Below are positions 10,123-18,764 of a stretch of 64,000 nt of DNA, in pieces (position 1 is the stretch's first letter; every line of letters starts with the position of its first letter). The translations under genes and the position numbers were made by a program. The notes beneath the pieces are model-generated. The model ran no database searches. It saw only the letters and a list, made by a program, of their open reading frames with translations, and was not told the DNA's origin. The DNA comes from Haemophilus influenzae (GTDB lineage Bacteria > Pseudomonadota > Gammaproteobacteria > Enterobacterales > Pasteurellaceae): the NCBI RefSeq assembly GCF_019703545.1, contig NZ_AP018771.1:868001-932000 (forward strand), read 5' to 3'.

Positions 10123-11061
10123 ATGAAAAAATTCGCAATGGTCTTCCCAGGTCAAGGCTCCCAAGCTGTCGGTATGCTTGCTGATCTTGCCACTGAATAT
10201 CCAATCGTTATTGAAACATTTAAACAAGCATCTGATGCGCTTGGTTATGATTTATGGTATCTTGTTCAACAAGGTCCAGCTGAAGAACTTAATAAAACAT
10301 GGCAAACTCAGCCCGCACTTTTAGCGGCATCGGTAGCCATTTATCGCGTATGGCAAGAGAAGTTTCCTCAATTAAAACCAGAAGTGATGGCAGGCCATAG
10401 CTTGGGTGAGTATTCTGCCTTGGTTTGTGCTGGGGTGTTGGATTTCCAAGATGCGATTAAATTAGTGGAATTGCGCGGAAAATTAATGCAACAAGCTGTG
10501 CCTGAAGGCACTGGCGCAATGTATGCAATCATTGGTTTAGATAATGAAGCAATTATTAATGCTTGCAAACAAGCAGAGGAAGGCGAAGTCGTATCTGCGG
10601 TGAACTTTAACTCACCGGGTCAAGTAGTTATTGCGGGTGCGAAAGCTGCAGTTGAGCGTGCGGCTGCATTATGTAAAGAAGCAGGGGCGAAACGTGCATT
10701 GCCGTTAGCTGTGAGCGTACCTTCTCACTGTGCATTAATGAAACCTGCAGCCGAGCAATTAGCGGTAACACTTGATAATATTCAAATTAATACACCAACA
10801 ATATCGGTATTAAATAACGTTGATGTGAAAGCTGAAACTGAAGGCACCGAAATTCGTACCGCACTTGTTCGTCAGTTATATAGTCCAGTTCGTTGGACTG
10901 AAACAGTTGAAAAAATGGCGCAAGATGGTGTTTTAGCGCTTGTTGAAGTGGGGCCAGGTAAAGTATTAAATGGTTTAACCAAACGCATTGTGGGTGATTT
11001 ACAAGCAATATCTGTAAATGATGTTGCATCATTCAATGCGGTAGAAGAATTTTTAGCGTAA
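10123..11061 (+). CDS. fabD: Malonyl-CoA:ACP transacylase
   Basis: FabD (312 residues) moves malonyl from CoA to acyl carrier protein. It shows VFPGQGSQ near the N-terminus and the nucleophile S93 in GHSLGEYSAL; the conserved histidine lies in VPSHCALM near residue 200. An AATAGGA ribosome site lies upstream of the ATG at 10123. fabG follows after 16 bases, so fabD-fabG form a transcription unit. Confidence 0.96.
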   Translation: MKKFAMVFPGQGSQAVGMLADLATEYPIVIETFKQASDALGYDLWYLVQQGPAEELNKTWQTQPALLAASVAIYRVWQEKFPQLKPEVMAGHSLGEYSALVCAGVLDFQDAIKLVELRGKLMQQAVPEGTGAMYAIIGLDNEAIINACKQAEEGEVVSAVNFNSPGQVVIAGAKAAVERAAALCKEAGAKRALPLAVSVPSHCALMKPAAEQLAVTLDNIQINTPTISVLNNVDVKAETEGTEIRTALVRQLYSPVRWTETVEKMAQDGVLALVEVGPGKVLNGLTKRIVGDLQAISVNDVASFNAVEEFLA

Positions 11062-11077
11062 GTAAAAGGAAGAAAAA

Positions 11078-11806
11078 ATGCAAGGTAAAATTGCTTTAGT
11101 GACAGGGGCTAGCCGTGGTATCGGTCGTGCGATTGCAGAAGAACTTAGTTCAAAAGGTGCATTTGTAATTGGTACAGCAACTTCTGAAAAGGGTGCAGAG
11201 GCGATCTCGGCTTATTTAGGGGATAAAGGTAAAGGTTTAGTTTTAAACGTCACGGATAAAGAATCTATCGAAACCTTACTTGGACAAATTAAAAATGATT
11301 TTGGCGATATTGATATTCTCGTGAATAACGCAGGTATTACTTGCGATAATTTATTGATGCGTATGAAAGATGAGGAATGGTTTGATATTATGCAAACTAA
11401 CTTAACTTCTGTGTATCATCTTTCTAAAGCCATGTTACGTTCAATGATGAAAAAACGTTTTGGTCGTATCATCAATATTGGTTCAGTGGTTGGTTCAACG
11501 GGTAATCCAGGACAAACTAACTATTGTGCGGCAAAAGCGGGTGTGGTTGGTTTTTCTAAATCTTTAGCGAAAGAAGTAGCTGCACGTGGTATTACTGTAA
11601 ATGTGGTTGCACCAGGTTTTATTGCAACAGATATGACAGAAGTGCTTACGGATGAACAAAAAGCGGGGATCTTATCTAATGTTCCAGCTGGACGTTTAGG
11701 CGAAGCAAAAGACATAGCTAAAGCTGTTGCTTTCTTAGCTTCTGATGATGCAGGTTATATCACGGGTACAACGTTACACGTGAATGGTGGCTTATACTTA
11801 AGCTAA
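11078..11806 (+). CDS. fabG: 3-oxoacyl-ACP reductase
   Basis: This short-chain dehydrogenase (242 residues) reduces beta-ketoacyl-ACP with NADPH in each elongation cycle. It has the cofactor loop TGASRGIG (9-16), NNAG (about 84-87), and the catalytic residues S136, Y149 and K153 (YCAAK). The length and the C-terminus TLHVNGGLYLS are typical. AAGGAAG lies ahead of the ATG. acpP follows after a 255-base structured gap. Confidence 0.96.
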   Translation: MQGKIALVTGASRGIGRAIAEELSSKGAFVIGTATSEKGAEAISAYLGDKGKGLVLNVTDKESIETLLGQIKNDFGDIDILVNNAGITCDNLLMRMKDEEWFDIMQTNLTSVYHLSKAMLRSMMKKRFGRIINIGSVVGSTGNPGQTNYCAAKAGVVGFSKSLAKEVAARGITVNVVAPGFIATDMTEVLTDEQKAGILSNVPAGRLGEAKDIAKAVAFLASDDAGYITGTTLHVNGGLYLS

Positions 11807-11885
11807 AATTTGACATTGATTTATGGGGGATTTCTAAGCAATAAAATCATAGCCAAAGATTTTAGATAATGCTAAAATCCGACTC

Positions 11886-11990
11886 GCAATGTAACTTGGT
11901 TACGCCTTGAGCGTATGCAAAGGTACGTAACTATATTTGATGTGTGTGTTCACATTGCCTATTTTGTGGTGCGACCAGACCATAAAATAG
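11886..11990 (+). promoter_or_regulatory. acpP: Structured leader region upstream of acpP
   Basis: The 255-base fabG-acpP gap contains several nested inverted repeats. GCAATGT at 11886-11892 pairs with ACATTGC at 11952-11958. Inside it are GTAAC/GTTAC at 11891-11903 (which competes with the outer pair) and TACG/CGTA at about 11901-11915. Just after it, a 12-base stem with one G-T pair lies at 11959-11970/11979-11990. It could be a 5' untranslated structure controlling acpP expression or an mRNA-stabilising element. I recognise no known riboswitch family. Confidence 0.45.
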
Positions 11991-12061
11991 TTGCAAGTTA
12001 CTAAAAAATACATACACTAACAGCTCTTTTATGAGTTAAAACTAACAAATAGGAAAAACAA

Positions 12062-12292
12062 ATGAGTATTGAAGAACGCGTGAAAAAAATCATCGTTGAA
12101 CAATTAGGTGTTAAAGAAGAAGATGTTAAACCTGAAGCTTCTTTTGTTGAAGATTTAGGTGCAGATTCATTAGACACAGTTGAATTAGTAATGGCTTTAG
12201 AAGAAGAATTTGATATTGAAATTCCTGATGAAGAAGCTGAAAAAATTACCACTGTTCAATCTGCGATTGATTACGTGCAAAACAATCAATAA
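12062..12292 (+). CDS. acpP: Acyl carrier protein
   Basis: This 76-residue, highly acidic four-helix protein carries growing acyl chains on a phosphopantetheine arm attached to S36 in the DSLD motif ([19 protein letters not shown]). It is the partner of FabD, FabG and FabH encoded just upstream and of the phosphopantetheinyl transferase family. A TAGGAAA ribosome site precedes the ATG. A terminator follows, so acpP is the last gene of the fab cluster. Confidence 0.98.
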   Translation: MSIEERVKKIIVEQLGVKEEDVKPEASFVEDLGADSLDTVELVMALEEEFDIEIPDEEAEKITTVQSAIDYVQNNQ

Positions 12293-12302
12293 TTTTAAGT
12301 TG

Positions 12303-12321
12303 GGCGACGTTTTAAGTCGCC
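12303..12321 (+). terminator. Terminator after acpP
   Basis: GGCGAC at 12303-12308 pairs with GTCGCC at 12316-12321, and TAATTTTTTT follows. Confidence 0.75.
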
Positions 12322-12495
12322 TAATTTTTTTCTAATAATCCTCTTTAAAATTACCGCACTTTTTATTTTTCCCTTTCATAAACATTGATCTAAATTATCT
12401 TTTACTTAAAATCTTGGTTTAAATTTTAAAAAATAATTTAGTTATATGCCTAAAAAGAAGTATTATTTGCATAGTTTTTCATTTTTGAGGTGTTT

Positions 12496-13827
12496 ATGCT
12501 TTACTTAGAATTTTTATTTTTACTATTAATGCTCTATATCGGTAGCCGTTACGGCGGTATCGGATTAGGTGTTGTTTCTGGTATCGGTCTTGCTATCGAG
12601 GTTTTCGTATTTCGTATGCCAGTGGGGAAAGCACCGATTGATGTTATGCTTATCATTCTTGCAGTGGTGACTTGCGCATCCGTACTTGAAGCAGCTGGCG
12701 GTTTGAAATTTATGTTACAAATTGCTGAACGCATTCTCCGTAAAAATCCAAAACGTGTCACTTTACTCGGCCCATTAGTCGTCTATTTATTAACCTTTAT
12801 GCTTGGTACTGGTCACTCTGTTTACACAATTATGCCAATCATCGGCGATGTTGCATTGAAAAACAAAATTCGTCCAGAACGTCCAATGGCAGCGTCTTCG
12901 GTAGCATCGCAATTAGCCATCACATCAAGCCCACTTTCTGCAGCTGTTGTATTTTATCTAGGTAAAATTACAGCAATGCCCACTTTTGAGCATATTAGTT
13001 TATTAGATATTATTTGTGTAACCGTTCCTGCTACTTTAGCGGGTACGATTGTGCTTTCTTTATACAGTATGCGTCGTGGTAAAGAGTTAGAACAAGATCC
13101 TGAATATCAACGTCGTTTACAAGATCCAGTATGGCGCGAACGTATTTTAAATACTACCAGTACAACATTGAATGAAACCCTTCCGCAAGGGGCAAAAAAA
13201 TCTGTTTACCTATTTTTACTTGCTTTAGTTGTGATTGTTGCGATTGCGATGATTCCTGAAATTCGCACTATCGGTAGCGGAAAAGCAATTTCAATGTCAC
13301 TTATCATTCAAATGATGATGCTTTGCTTTGGCGGTGTGATTTTACTCGCAACGAAAACAAATCCTCAAATCGTGCCAAATGGCGTGGTATTTAAGTCAGG
13401 TATGGTAGCAGCGATTGCAATTTATGGCATTGCGTGGATGAGCGACACTTACTTCAAATATGCAATACCTGAATTTAAAGCTGCGATTACTGATATGGTG
13501 CAAACTTACCCTTGGACATTCGCATTGGCGTTATTTGCAGTCTCTGTTGTAATTAATAGCCAAGCTGCCACTGCTGTAATGTTATTACCTGTGGGTATAA
13601 GTTTAGGTATTCCTGCGCCAATCTTAGTTGGTTTAATGCCTGCAACTTATGCGTATTTCTTCATTCCAAATTATCCGTCAGATATTGCAACAGTAAACTT
13701 TGACGTAACGGGTACAACAAAAATTGGTAAATATTATTTTAACCACAGTTTTATGGTGCCAGGTTTAATTGGGGTTGTTGTTGCTTGCTTGGTCGGTGTT
13801 TCTGTGGCGGAATTAGTGATTCGCTAA
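12496..13827 (+). CDS. dcuB: Anaerobic C4-dicarboxylate transporter, DcuA/DcuB family
   Basis: This 443-residue inner-membrane carrier has about ten or more hydrophobic helices and closely follows the Dcu family. It shows the KNPKRV loop, GTGHSVYTIMPIIGDVALKNKIRPERPMA, the SQA(A/T)A segment and the C-terminal YPSDIATVNFDVTGTTKIGKYYFNHSFM. Dcu carriers exchange fumarate, aspartate or malate for succinate during fumarate respiration. I cannot decide between DcuA and DcuB by eye. The ATG at 12496 follows TGAGG; the frame also allows GTG two codons earlier. Confidence 0.88.
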   Translation: MLYLEFLFLLLMLYIGSRYGGIGLGVVSGIGLAIEVFVFRMPVGKAPIDVMLIILAVVTCASVLEAAGGLKFMLQIAERILRKNPKRVTLLGPLVVYLLTFMLGTGHSVYTIMPIIGDVALKNKIRPERPMAASSVASQLAITSSPLSAAVVFYLGKITAMPTFEHISLLDIICVTVPATLAGTIVLSLYSMRRGKELEQDPEYQRRLQDPVWRERILNTTSTTLNETLPQGAKKSVYLFLLALVVIVAIAMIPEIRTIGSGKAISMSLIIQMMMLCFGGVILLATKTNPQIVPNGVVFKSGMVAAIAIYGIAWMSDTYFKYAIPEFKAAITDMVQTYPWTFALALFAVSVVINSQAATAVMLLPVGISLGIPAPILVGLMPATYAYFFIPNYPSDIATVNFDVTGTTKIGKYYFNHSFMVPGLIGVVVACLVGVSVAELVIR

Positions 13828-13854
13828 TTTACACACAAACTAAATCCTTTTAAT

Positions 13855-13883
13855 ATAAAAGCACCTTTGAATGGTGCTTTTAT
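13855..13883 (+). terminator. Terminator after the Dcu gene
   Basis: An 11-base perfect stem (ATAAAAGCACC / GGTGCTTTTAT) with a 7-base loop ends only 3 bases before the next start codon. Read-through or an internal promoter is needed to express the following gene. Confidence 0.75.
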
Positions 13884-13886
13884 TTT

Positions 13887-14594
13887 ATGACAACCTACAT
13901 CGCCTACGGCAATATAAATCAACCTTTTTCTTTGGAATCCTTACCCGATGAACTGATTCCAGAAAATCTATATCAAATTGAAACGGATAGCTCGCGTGTT
14001 TTTCAGCGTCATCAGTGTCGTCGGCTTGCCCACTTATTACTTTTCCAACTTCTAAAAATAGCAGGAAAATCCACCGCACTTTTATCTCAAATTCATCGTA
14101 CTGAAAGTGGCAGACCTTATTTTCTTGATGAGCGAATAGATTTTAATATTAGCCATTCTGGTAATTGGGTGGCGGTAATATTAGATATTAGAAAAGAAGA
14201 AAAAAGTGCAGTGGGAATTGATATTGAATTTCCTAAAATAAGAAATTTTACGGCGTTGATGGAGCATATTGCACCAAAAGAAGAAATTGATTGGTTTCAT
14301 CATCAGCAGGATTCTTTGAACGCTTTTTATCGTTGTTGGTGTTTGAGAGAGGCTGTATTGAAATCTCAAGGATTTGGGATCGTAAAATTATCCAATGTTC
14401 GTCATTTTCCTGAACAACAAAAAATTTTTTCAGATTATTGTCCGCATGGTCAGTTATGGTTTACTGATGAACTCCCTATTTATTTAGCCGCTTTTGTCAA
14501 TCATCAAGAAAAATTACCGCACTTTTATGAATGGAATAGAGAAAGTTTACAGATAAAAGAACTTGAAAAATATGTTCTTTATGAAGTGAATTAA
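13887..14594 (+). CDS. 4'-phosphopantetheinyl transferase, Sfp/AcpT type
   Basis: This 235-residue protein carries the superfamily signatures: NISHSGNWV near residue 90, the Mg2+-binding motif AVGIDIEF near 108-115, and WCLREAVLKSQGFG near 151-164. Such enzymes transfer phosphopantetheine from CoA to carrier-protein serines. Because the cell should also need AcpS-type activity for AcpP, this one may be the main activator of AcpP or may serve another carrier domain; the window does not say which. The start codon lies directly behind the dcu terminator, with no obvious strong ribosome site. Confidence 0.85.
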   Translation: MTTYIAYGNINQPFSLESLPDELIPENLYQIETDSSRVFQRHQCRRLAHLLLFQLLKIAGKSTALLSQIHRTESGRPYFLDERIDFNISHSGNWVAVILDIRKEEKSAVGIDIEFPKIRNFTALMEHIAPKEEIDWFHHQQDSLNAFYRCWCLREAVLKSQGFGIVKLSNVRHFPEQQKIFSDYCPHGQLWFTDELPIYLAAFVNHQEKLPHFYEWNRESLQIKELEKYVLYEVN

Positions 14595-14598
14595 TCAA

Positions 14599-14628
14599 AA
14601 AAATCCTTATATAAAATCAAGGATTTTT
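14599..14628 (+). terminator. Terminator after the phosphopantetheinyl transferase gene
   Basis: AAAAATCCTT at 14599-14608 pairs with AAGGATTTTT at 14619-14628, ending in a T run. Confidence 0.75.
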
Positions 14629-14715
14629 TATTGCCTAAAAAGCCTTGTATTTTCATAGACGTGCCCCATTTATTTAGCTAAACTCTTAACAATTTTTTGA
14701 CAAATGGAGAATGAA

Positions 14716-15936
14716 ATGTCACAGAACGGTTCAGATCGCGATCCTTGGAGTAAACCAGGGCAAAGCAACGACCAACAGCCGGGAAATTCATCCAATAATA
14801 ATGGATGGAATAACAATCAAAATCGTGGAAATCAAGAGCAATCTCCGCCAGATATTGAGGAGATTTTTAATAATCTGCTTAAAAAATTAGGTGGTGGAAA
14901 TAAAAAGAGCGGTCAAAATAATGGCAGTTCTCAAGGCAATACGCCATTTCATTTTGGCAAAGTTATTCCACTTGCTGTAGCGATTGGTGCGATTATTTGG
15001 GGCGTAAGCGGTTTTTACACCATTAAAGAGGCTGAACGCGGTGTGGTGCTTCGTTTTGGCGAGTTACATTCTATTGTTCAACCCGGTTTGAACTGGAAAC
15101 CAACATTTTTAGATAAAGTATTGCCAGTAAATGTGGAGCAAGTAAAAGAGTTGCGTACACAAGGTGCAATGCTGACTCAAGATGAAAATATGGTAAAAGT
15201 GGAAATGACAGTGCAATATCGCGTGCAAGATCCTGCAAAATATCTTTTTAGCGTAACAAATGCAGATGATAGTTTGAATCAAGCGACAGATAGTGCATTA
15301 CGTTATGTTATTGGGCATATGTCTATGAATGATATTTTAACCACAGGTCGTTCTGTCGTGCGTGAAAATACTTGGAAAGCTTTGAATGAAATTATCAAAT
15401 CCTATGATATGGGACTTGAGGTTATTGATGTGAACTTCCAATCTGCGCGTCCACCTGAAGAAGTAAAAGATGCGTTTGATGATGCAATTAAAGCACAGGA
15501 AGATGAACAACGTTTTATTCGTGAAGCGGAAGCCTATGCACGTGAGAAAGAACCGATTGCACGCGGTGATGCGCAACGTATTCTTGAAGAAGCAACAGCT
15601 TATAAAGATCGTATCGTGTTAGATGCAAAAGGTGAAGTGGAACGTTTGCAACGCTTGTTGCCAGAATTTAAGGCTGCGCCAGATTTACTGCGTGAGCGTT
15701 TATATATTCAGACGATGGAAAAAGTGATGGCAAATACCCCAAAAGTAATGCTTGATGGCAATAATGGTAATAATTTAACTGTGTTACCGCTAGAGCAAAT
15801 TATGGGCAAAAAATCGGTAACAAGTGCGCCAAGTGCGGTCAATTCTTCGCCTGCTTTTACTGCGCCAGAACGTCAAAATTCTTATCAGCCTCAGCCGACT
15901 ACCGTTGCGCCGATTCGTCAAGGGAGATTTAACTAA
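14716..15936 (+). CDS. hflK: FtsH protease modulator HflK
   Basis: HflK (406 residues) is an SPFH/band-7 protein that, with HflC, forms a membrane cage around FtsH and limits access of membrane substrates. It has a Gly/Asn/Gln-rich cytoplasmic N-terminus (residues 1-80), one transmembrane helix (about 84-103), the band-7 domain, and a long charged helix (AREKEPIARGDAQRILEEA). The start at 14716 (MSQNGSD) is chosen because TGGAGA lies just ahead; an ATG four codons upstream overlaps that site. It is coupled to hflC by a TAATG overlap. Confidence 0.95.
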   Translation: MSQNGSDRDPWSKPGQSNDQQPGNSSNNNGWNNNQNRGNQEQSPPDIEEIFNNLLKKLGGGNKKSGQNNGSSQGNTPFHFGKVIPLAVAIGAIIWGVSGFYTIKEAERGVVLRFGELHSIVQPGLNWKPTFLDKVLPVNVEQVKELRTQGAMLTQDENMVKVEMTVQYRVQDPAKYLFSVTNADDSLNQATDSALRYVIGHMSMNDILTTGRSVVRENTWKALNEIIKSYDMGLEVIDVNFQSARPPEEVKDAFDDAIKAQEDEQRFIREAEAYAREKEPIARGDAQRILEEATAYKDRIVLDAKGEVERLQRLLPEFKAAPDLLRERLYIQTMEKVMANTPKVMLDGNNGNNLTVLPLEQIMGKKSVTSAPSAVNSSPAFTAPERQNSYQPQPTTVAPIRQGRFN

Positions 15937-16823
15937 TGCGTAGATTTTTATTACCTGTTATTTTCGTGATTGCGGCAGTCGTTTATTCTAGTATCGTCGT
16001 TGTAACGGAAGGTACCCGTGGCATTATGTTACGATTTAACAAAGTACAGCGTGATGCTGATAACAAAGTGGTTGTATATGAACCGGGCTTGCATTTTAAA
16101 GTGCCTTTAATTGATAGCATCAAAGTTTTAGATGCACGTATTCGTACTTTAGATGGCTCTGCAACACGTTTTGTTACTGTTGAGAAAAAAGATTTGCTAG
16201 TGGATTCTTATGTGAAATGGAAAATCAGTGATTTTGGTCGATTCTACACATCTACTGGCGGTGGCGATTATGCTCAAGCTGCAAATTTATTAAGTCGTAA
16301 AGTAAACGACCGTTTACGTTCTGAAATTGGTTCACGCACGATTAAAGATATTGTTTCTGGTACACGTGGAGAATTAATGGAAGGGGCAAAAAAAGCTTTA
16401 AGTTCAGGACAAGACAGTACGGCAGAATTAGGTATTGAAGTGATCGATGTGCGTGTAAAACAAATTAATTTACCAGATGAAGTCTCTTCTTCGATTTACC
16501 AACGTATGCGTGCAGAACGTGATGCAGTGGCGCGTGAACATCGTTCTCAAGGGAAAGAAAAAGCAGCATTTATTCAAGCTGATGTAGATCGCAAAGTGAC
16601 GTTAATTCTTGCTAATGCAAATAAAACTGCACAAGAATTACGAGGTTCAGGCGATGCAGCTGCAGCAAAATTATATTCAGATGCTTTTGCTCAAGAACCA
16701 GAATTCTTTACTTTTGTGCGTAGCTTAAAAGCCTATGAAGCGAGTTTTGCAAATTCTGACAATATAATGATTTTAAAACCAGATAGTGATTTCTTCCGCT
16801 TTATGCAGGCACCGAAAAAATAG
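15936..16823 (+). CDS. hflC: FtsH protease modulator HflC
   Basis: HflC (295 residues) is the partner of HflK. An N-terminal helix (residues 4-22, FLLPVIFVIAAVVYSSIVVV) anchors a periplasmic band-7 domain (EGTRGIMLRFNKVQ..) and a coiled-coil helix. The ATG overlaps the hflK stop by one base, which fits the 1:1 complex. A bidirectional terminator follows. Confidence 0.96.
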   Translation: MRRFLLPVIFVIAAVVYSSIVVVTEGTRGIMLRFNKVQRDADNKVVVYEPGLHFKVPLIDSIKVLDARIRTLDGSATRFVTVEKKDLLVDSYVKWKISDFGRFYTSTGGGDYAQAANLLSRKVNDRLRSEIGSRTIKDIVSGTRGELMEGAKKALSSGQDSTAELGIEVIDVRVKQINLPDEVSSSIYQRMRAERDAVAREHRSQGKEKAAFIQADVDRKVTLILANANKTAQELRGSGDAAAAKLYSDAFAQEPEFFTFVRSLKAYEASFANSDNIMILKPDSDFFRFMQAPKK

Positions 16824-16837
16824 AGTTTAATTTGATA

Positions 16838-16864
16838 AAAACACCTTCCTCGTGAAGGTGTTTT
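16838..16864. terminator. Bidirectional terminator between hflC and the convergent methyltransferase-like gene
   Basis: An 11-base stem (AAAACACCTTC / GAAGGTGTTTT) has T runs on both strands. It serves hflC on the plus strand and the gene ending at 16865 on the minus strand. Confidence 0.85.
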
Positions 16865-17299
16865 TTATAGCCAACGTCTTACTTTTTGTTTGTAACGACG
16901 ATATTCATCGCCAAATTTATTTTCCAAATAGGCTTCTTCTCGGGCTATTTGAAAGCGATTCATCACTAGTATAAAGACAATCACGCCTAACCAAGCTAAA
17001 CTATTACCTAACCAAAGCGTCCAAGCAAGCAAAATTAACAGCAAACTTAAATACATTGGGTTACGGCTAAATCGAAATATGCCTGTGGAAACTAATTTTG
17101 TTGTGCCTTTAAAGTCACGAGGATTAATGGAGGTTTTACATATAAAGAATTGCATAACGCTGCTTAAAGCAATCAAAAATGAAAGGGAAATAACAAAAAC
17201 AATCACTGAAAAATGGACAGAATAACTAGCAATCTTTGGCAAAAAATACATTGCTATGGCAATGAATAAACAGAGTAGTGGTGGTGGAATAAATAACAT
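16865..17299 (-). CDS. Isoprenylcysteine carboxyl methyltransferase-like membrane protein
   Basis: This 144-residue protein has about four hydrophobic segments and the motif GIFRFSRNPMYLSLLLILLAW followed by a C-terminal ENKFGDEYRRYKQKVRRWL. That is the pattern of the ICMT/PEMT family, with its SAM-binding RNPMY and E..Y..Y elements. Bacterial members of this size are mostly uncharacterised, and the substrate is unknown. It is convergent with hflC and shares its terminator. Confidence 0.75.
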   Translation of the reverse strand: MLFIPPPLLCLFIAIAMYFLPKIASYSVHFSVIVFVISLSFLIALSSVMQFFICKTSINPRDFKGTTKLVSTGIFRFSRNPMYLSLLLILLAWTLWLGNSLAWLGVIVFILVMNRFQIAREEAYLENKFGDEYRRYKQKVRRWL

Positions 17300-17398
17300 C
17301 GCTAAATCTTATTAATAAAAATGCCAGCTCTTTATAGAGCATTTAAAGTGCGGTCAAAATTTGTGTTAATTTTGCTTTAATTACTTTTATTTTGCATA

Positions 17399-17422
17399 AA
17401 GCGGCGATAAATTTCGCCGCTT
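17399..17422 (-). terminator. Hairpin downstream of nanM
   Basis: AAGCGGCGA at 17399-17407 pairs with TCGCCGCTT at 17414-17422. It lies about 40 bases beyond the nanM stop on the minus strand. A separate uptake signal is at about 17347. Confidence 0.65.
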
Positions 17423-17460
17423 TTGATTATTATAAATTTTATGCACTATTCTGTGATAAA

Positions 17461-18588
17461 TTATTCGATGGTTAATTTTTTACCGTCATAGCTTATTGCT
17501 TTGACGCTAGTTAAAGCCTTACCTCCATCAGTTTCACCGCCAATCAGTAAAACTTTATTGTTGTAAGATACAGAAAAACCATAACCAATATTCATTGGTA
17601 ATTCCCCAACGATGCGCCATTTACCATTATTCAACGTATAAACTTCGTTATGCCAAGATTTGCTTAAACCTTTATGTGCGTGAAGTTTTCCTTCTTTGAA
17701 TTGTTTGATTGAACCCGGAAAATTTGCGCCACCAGTGACTAAATAATGACCGTTACTATAGCCTGAAAGTGCACCAGCTAAACCATCTTGTGATTTGCCT
17801 TTTGGTGCGGGCAAGTCAGGTAAGTTTTTCCATTGCACACCTTTAGCAGTGAATTTACCTTGATGGGTTTCAGCGGTGCGAAGTCCAGGTTTAATTTCGC
17901 CATTGACAACCACGAGATCATTACCTTGAATTGTAAAGGCTGCACCAGCACGACCAGAGAATGGAATGCGACCTTCATTGCGCCATTTGTTGGTTGATGG
18001 TTCATAGCTCAATAATTCTGTTGTAAAGAAATAATCTTCTGGACGTTGATCGAAATAAGCTGCTGCGATTTCATCTTTTTTCTCTTTATCTTCTCCTGCT
18101 GCCACAGTGTCTTGGAAGAAACCATTAAATATAGAGAGATTAGAGCCGCCTAAAATATAAACTTTATCTCCGTGAGATGCGCCACTTGATCCTACTAAAC
18201 CACGGGGAGAACGAGTAGGAAGTTTCATCCAAGTATTATCGCTTGGGTTATAGCGATAAGCGTCATTAACGAGTTGAAGTTCGCCTTTTTCATTTTTTTG
18301 TAAACCACCGAATACATAAAGTTTTCCATCCACTGCGGCTGCAACAGGTTGATTGCGTTCGCCACCTGGAAATGTAGCAATTTCTTTCCATTGTGCTGAA
18401 GGATCTTTTAGGTCTAAGGTATAGAATTTATCGCCACCAGAACCTAATCCCACATAAACTGTGTCGCCAATTAATGCACCTGTTCCTCCTTTGATCCCCA
18501 CTGGCAAATCAGGATAAGTTTGTGCGTTCGCTGAAAAAGTAAAGGTAGCAAAAAGTGCGGTACATAATGCTGTTTTAGTTAGTTTCAT
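17461..18588 (-). CDS. nanM: N-acetylneuraminate epimerase (mutarotase), Kelch-repeat
   Basis: This 375-residue periplasmic protein has a signal peptide ([22 protein letters not shown], cut before QTYPDLP) and six Kelch-like blades (repeats such as KLYVFGG, KVYILGG, KVLLIGG). It converts alpha-sialic acid released by sialidases into the beta anomer bound by SiaP. The start at 18588 is chosen for the signal peptide; the frame runs four codons further. The neighbouring siaT and siaP fit this role. Confidence 0.93.
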   Translation of the reverse strand: MKLTKTALCTALFATFTFSANAQTYPDLPVGIKGGTGALIGDTVYVGLGSGGDKFYTLDLKDPSAQWKEIATFPGGERNQPVAAAVDGKLYVFGGLQKNEKGELQLVNDAYRYNPSDNTWMKLPTRSPRGLVGSSGASHGDKVYILGGSNLSIFNGFFQDTVAAGEDKEKKDEIAAAYFDQRPEDYFFTTELLSYEPSTNKWRNEGRIPFSGRAGAAFTIQGNDLVVVNGEIKPGLRTAETHQGKFTAKGVQWKNLPDLPAPKGKSQDGLAGALSGYSNGHYLVTGGANFPGSIKQFKEGKLHAHKGLSKSWHNEVYTLNNGKWRIVGELPMNIGYGFSVSYNNKVLLIGGETDGGKALTSVKAISYDGKKLTIE

Positions 18589-18719
18589 AATAAACCCCAT
18601 TTTGAGTTGTGTTTACAGTTTTCTATTCATTAAACGGCATTGAATAGGCGTTGATAAAGTGCAGTTATTGCACCCTTTTGTATTGTAAGGTACAGCAGAT
18701 GTAACTTACGAAAACGATG

Positions 18720-18764
18720 AAAGCGCGGTTAAAAAATTTAATGTTTTTCAACCGCACTTTTTAT
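18720..18764 (-). terminator. Uptake-signal-like terminator after siaT
   Basis: On the minus strand, AAAGTGCGGTTGAAAAA and TTTTTTAACCGCGCTTT pair with few mismatches just past the siaT stop. One arm is a perfect uptake signal and the other has one base changed. Confidence 0.65.

Noticed and set aside
9883..10227. Open frames of 63-72 codons in the fabH-fabD gap and across the fabD start
   Set aside because: They run through the palindromic repeats or antisense to fabD, lack ribosome sites and have low-complexity products rich in F, K and R.
12549..12761. Minus-strand frame inside the Dcu gene
   Set aside because: It is antisense to a clear transporter gene, with S/T/P-rich shadow composition.
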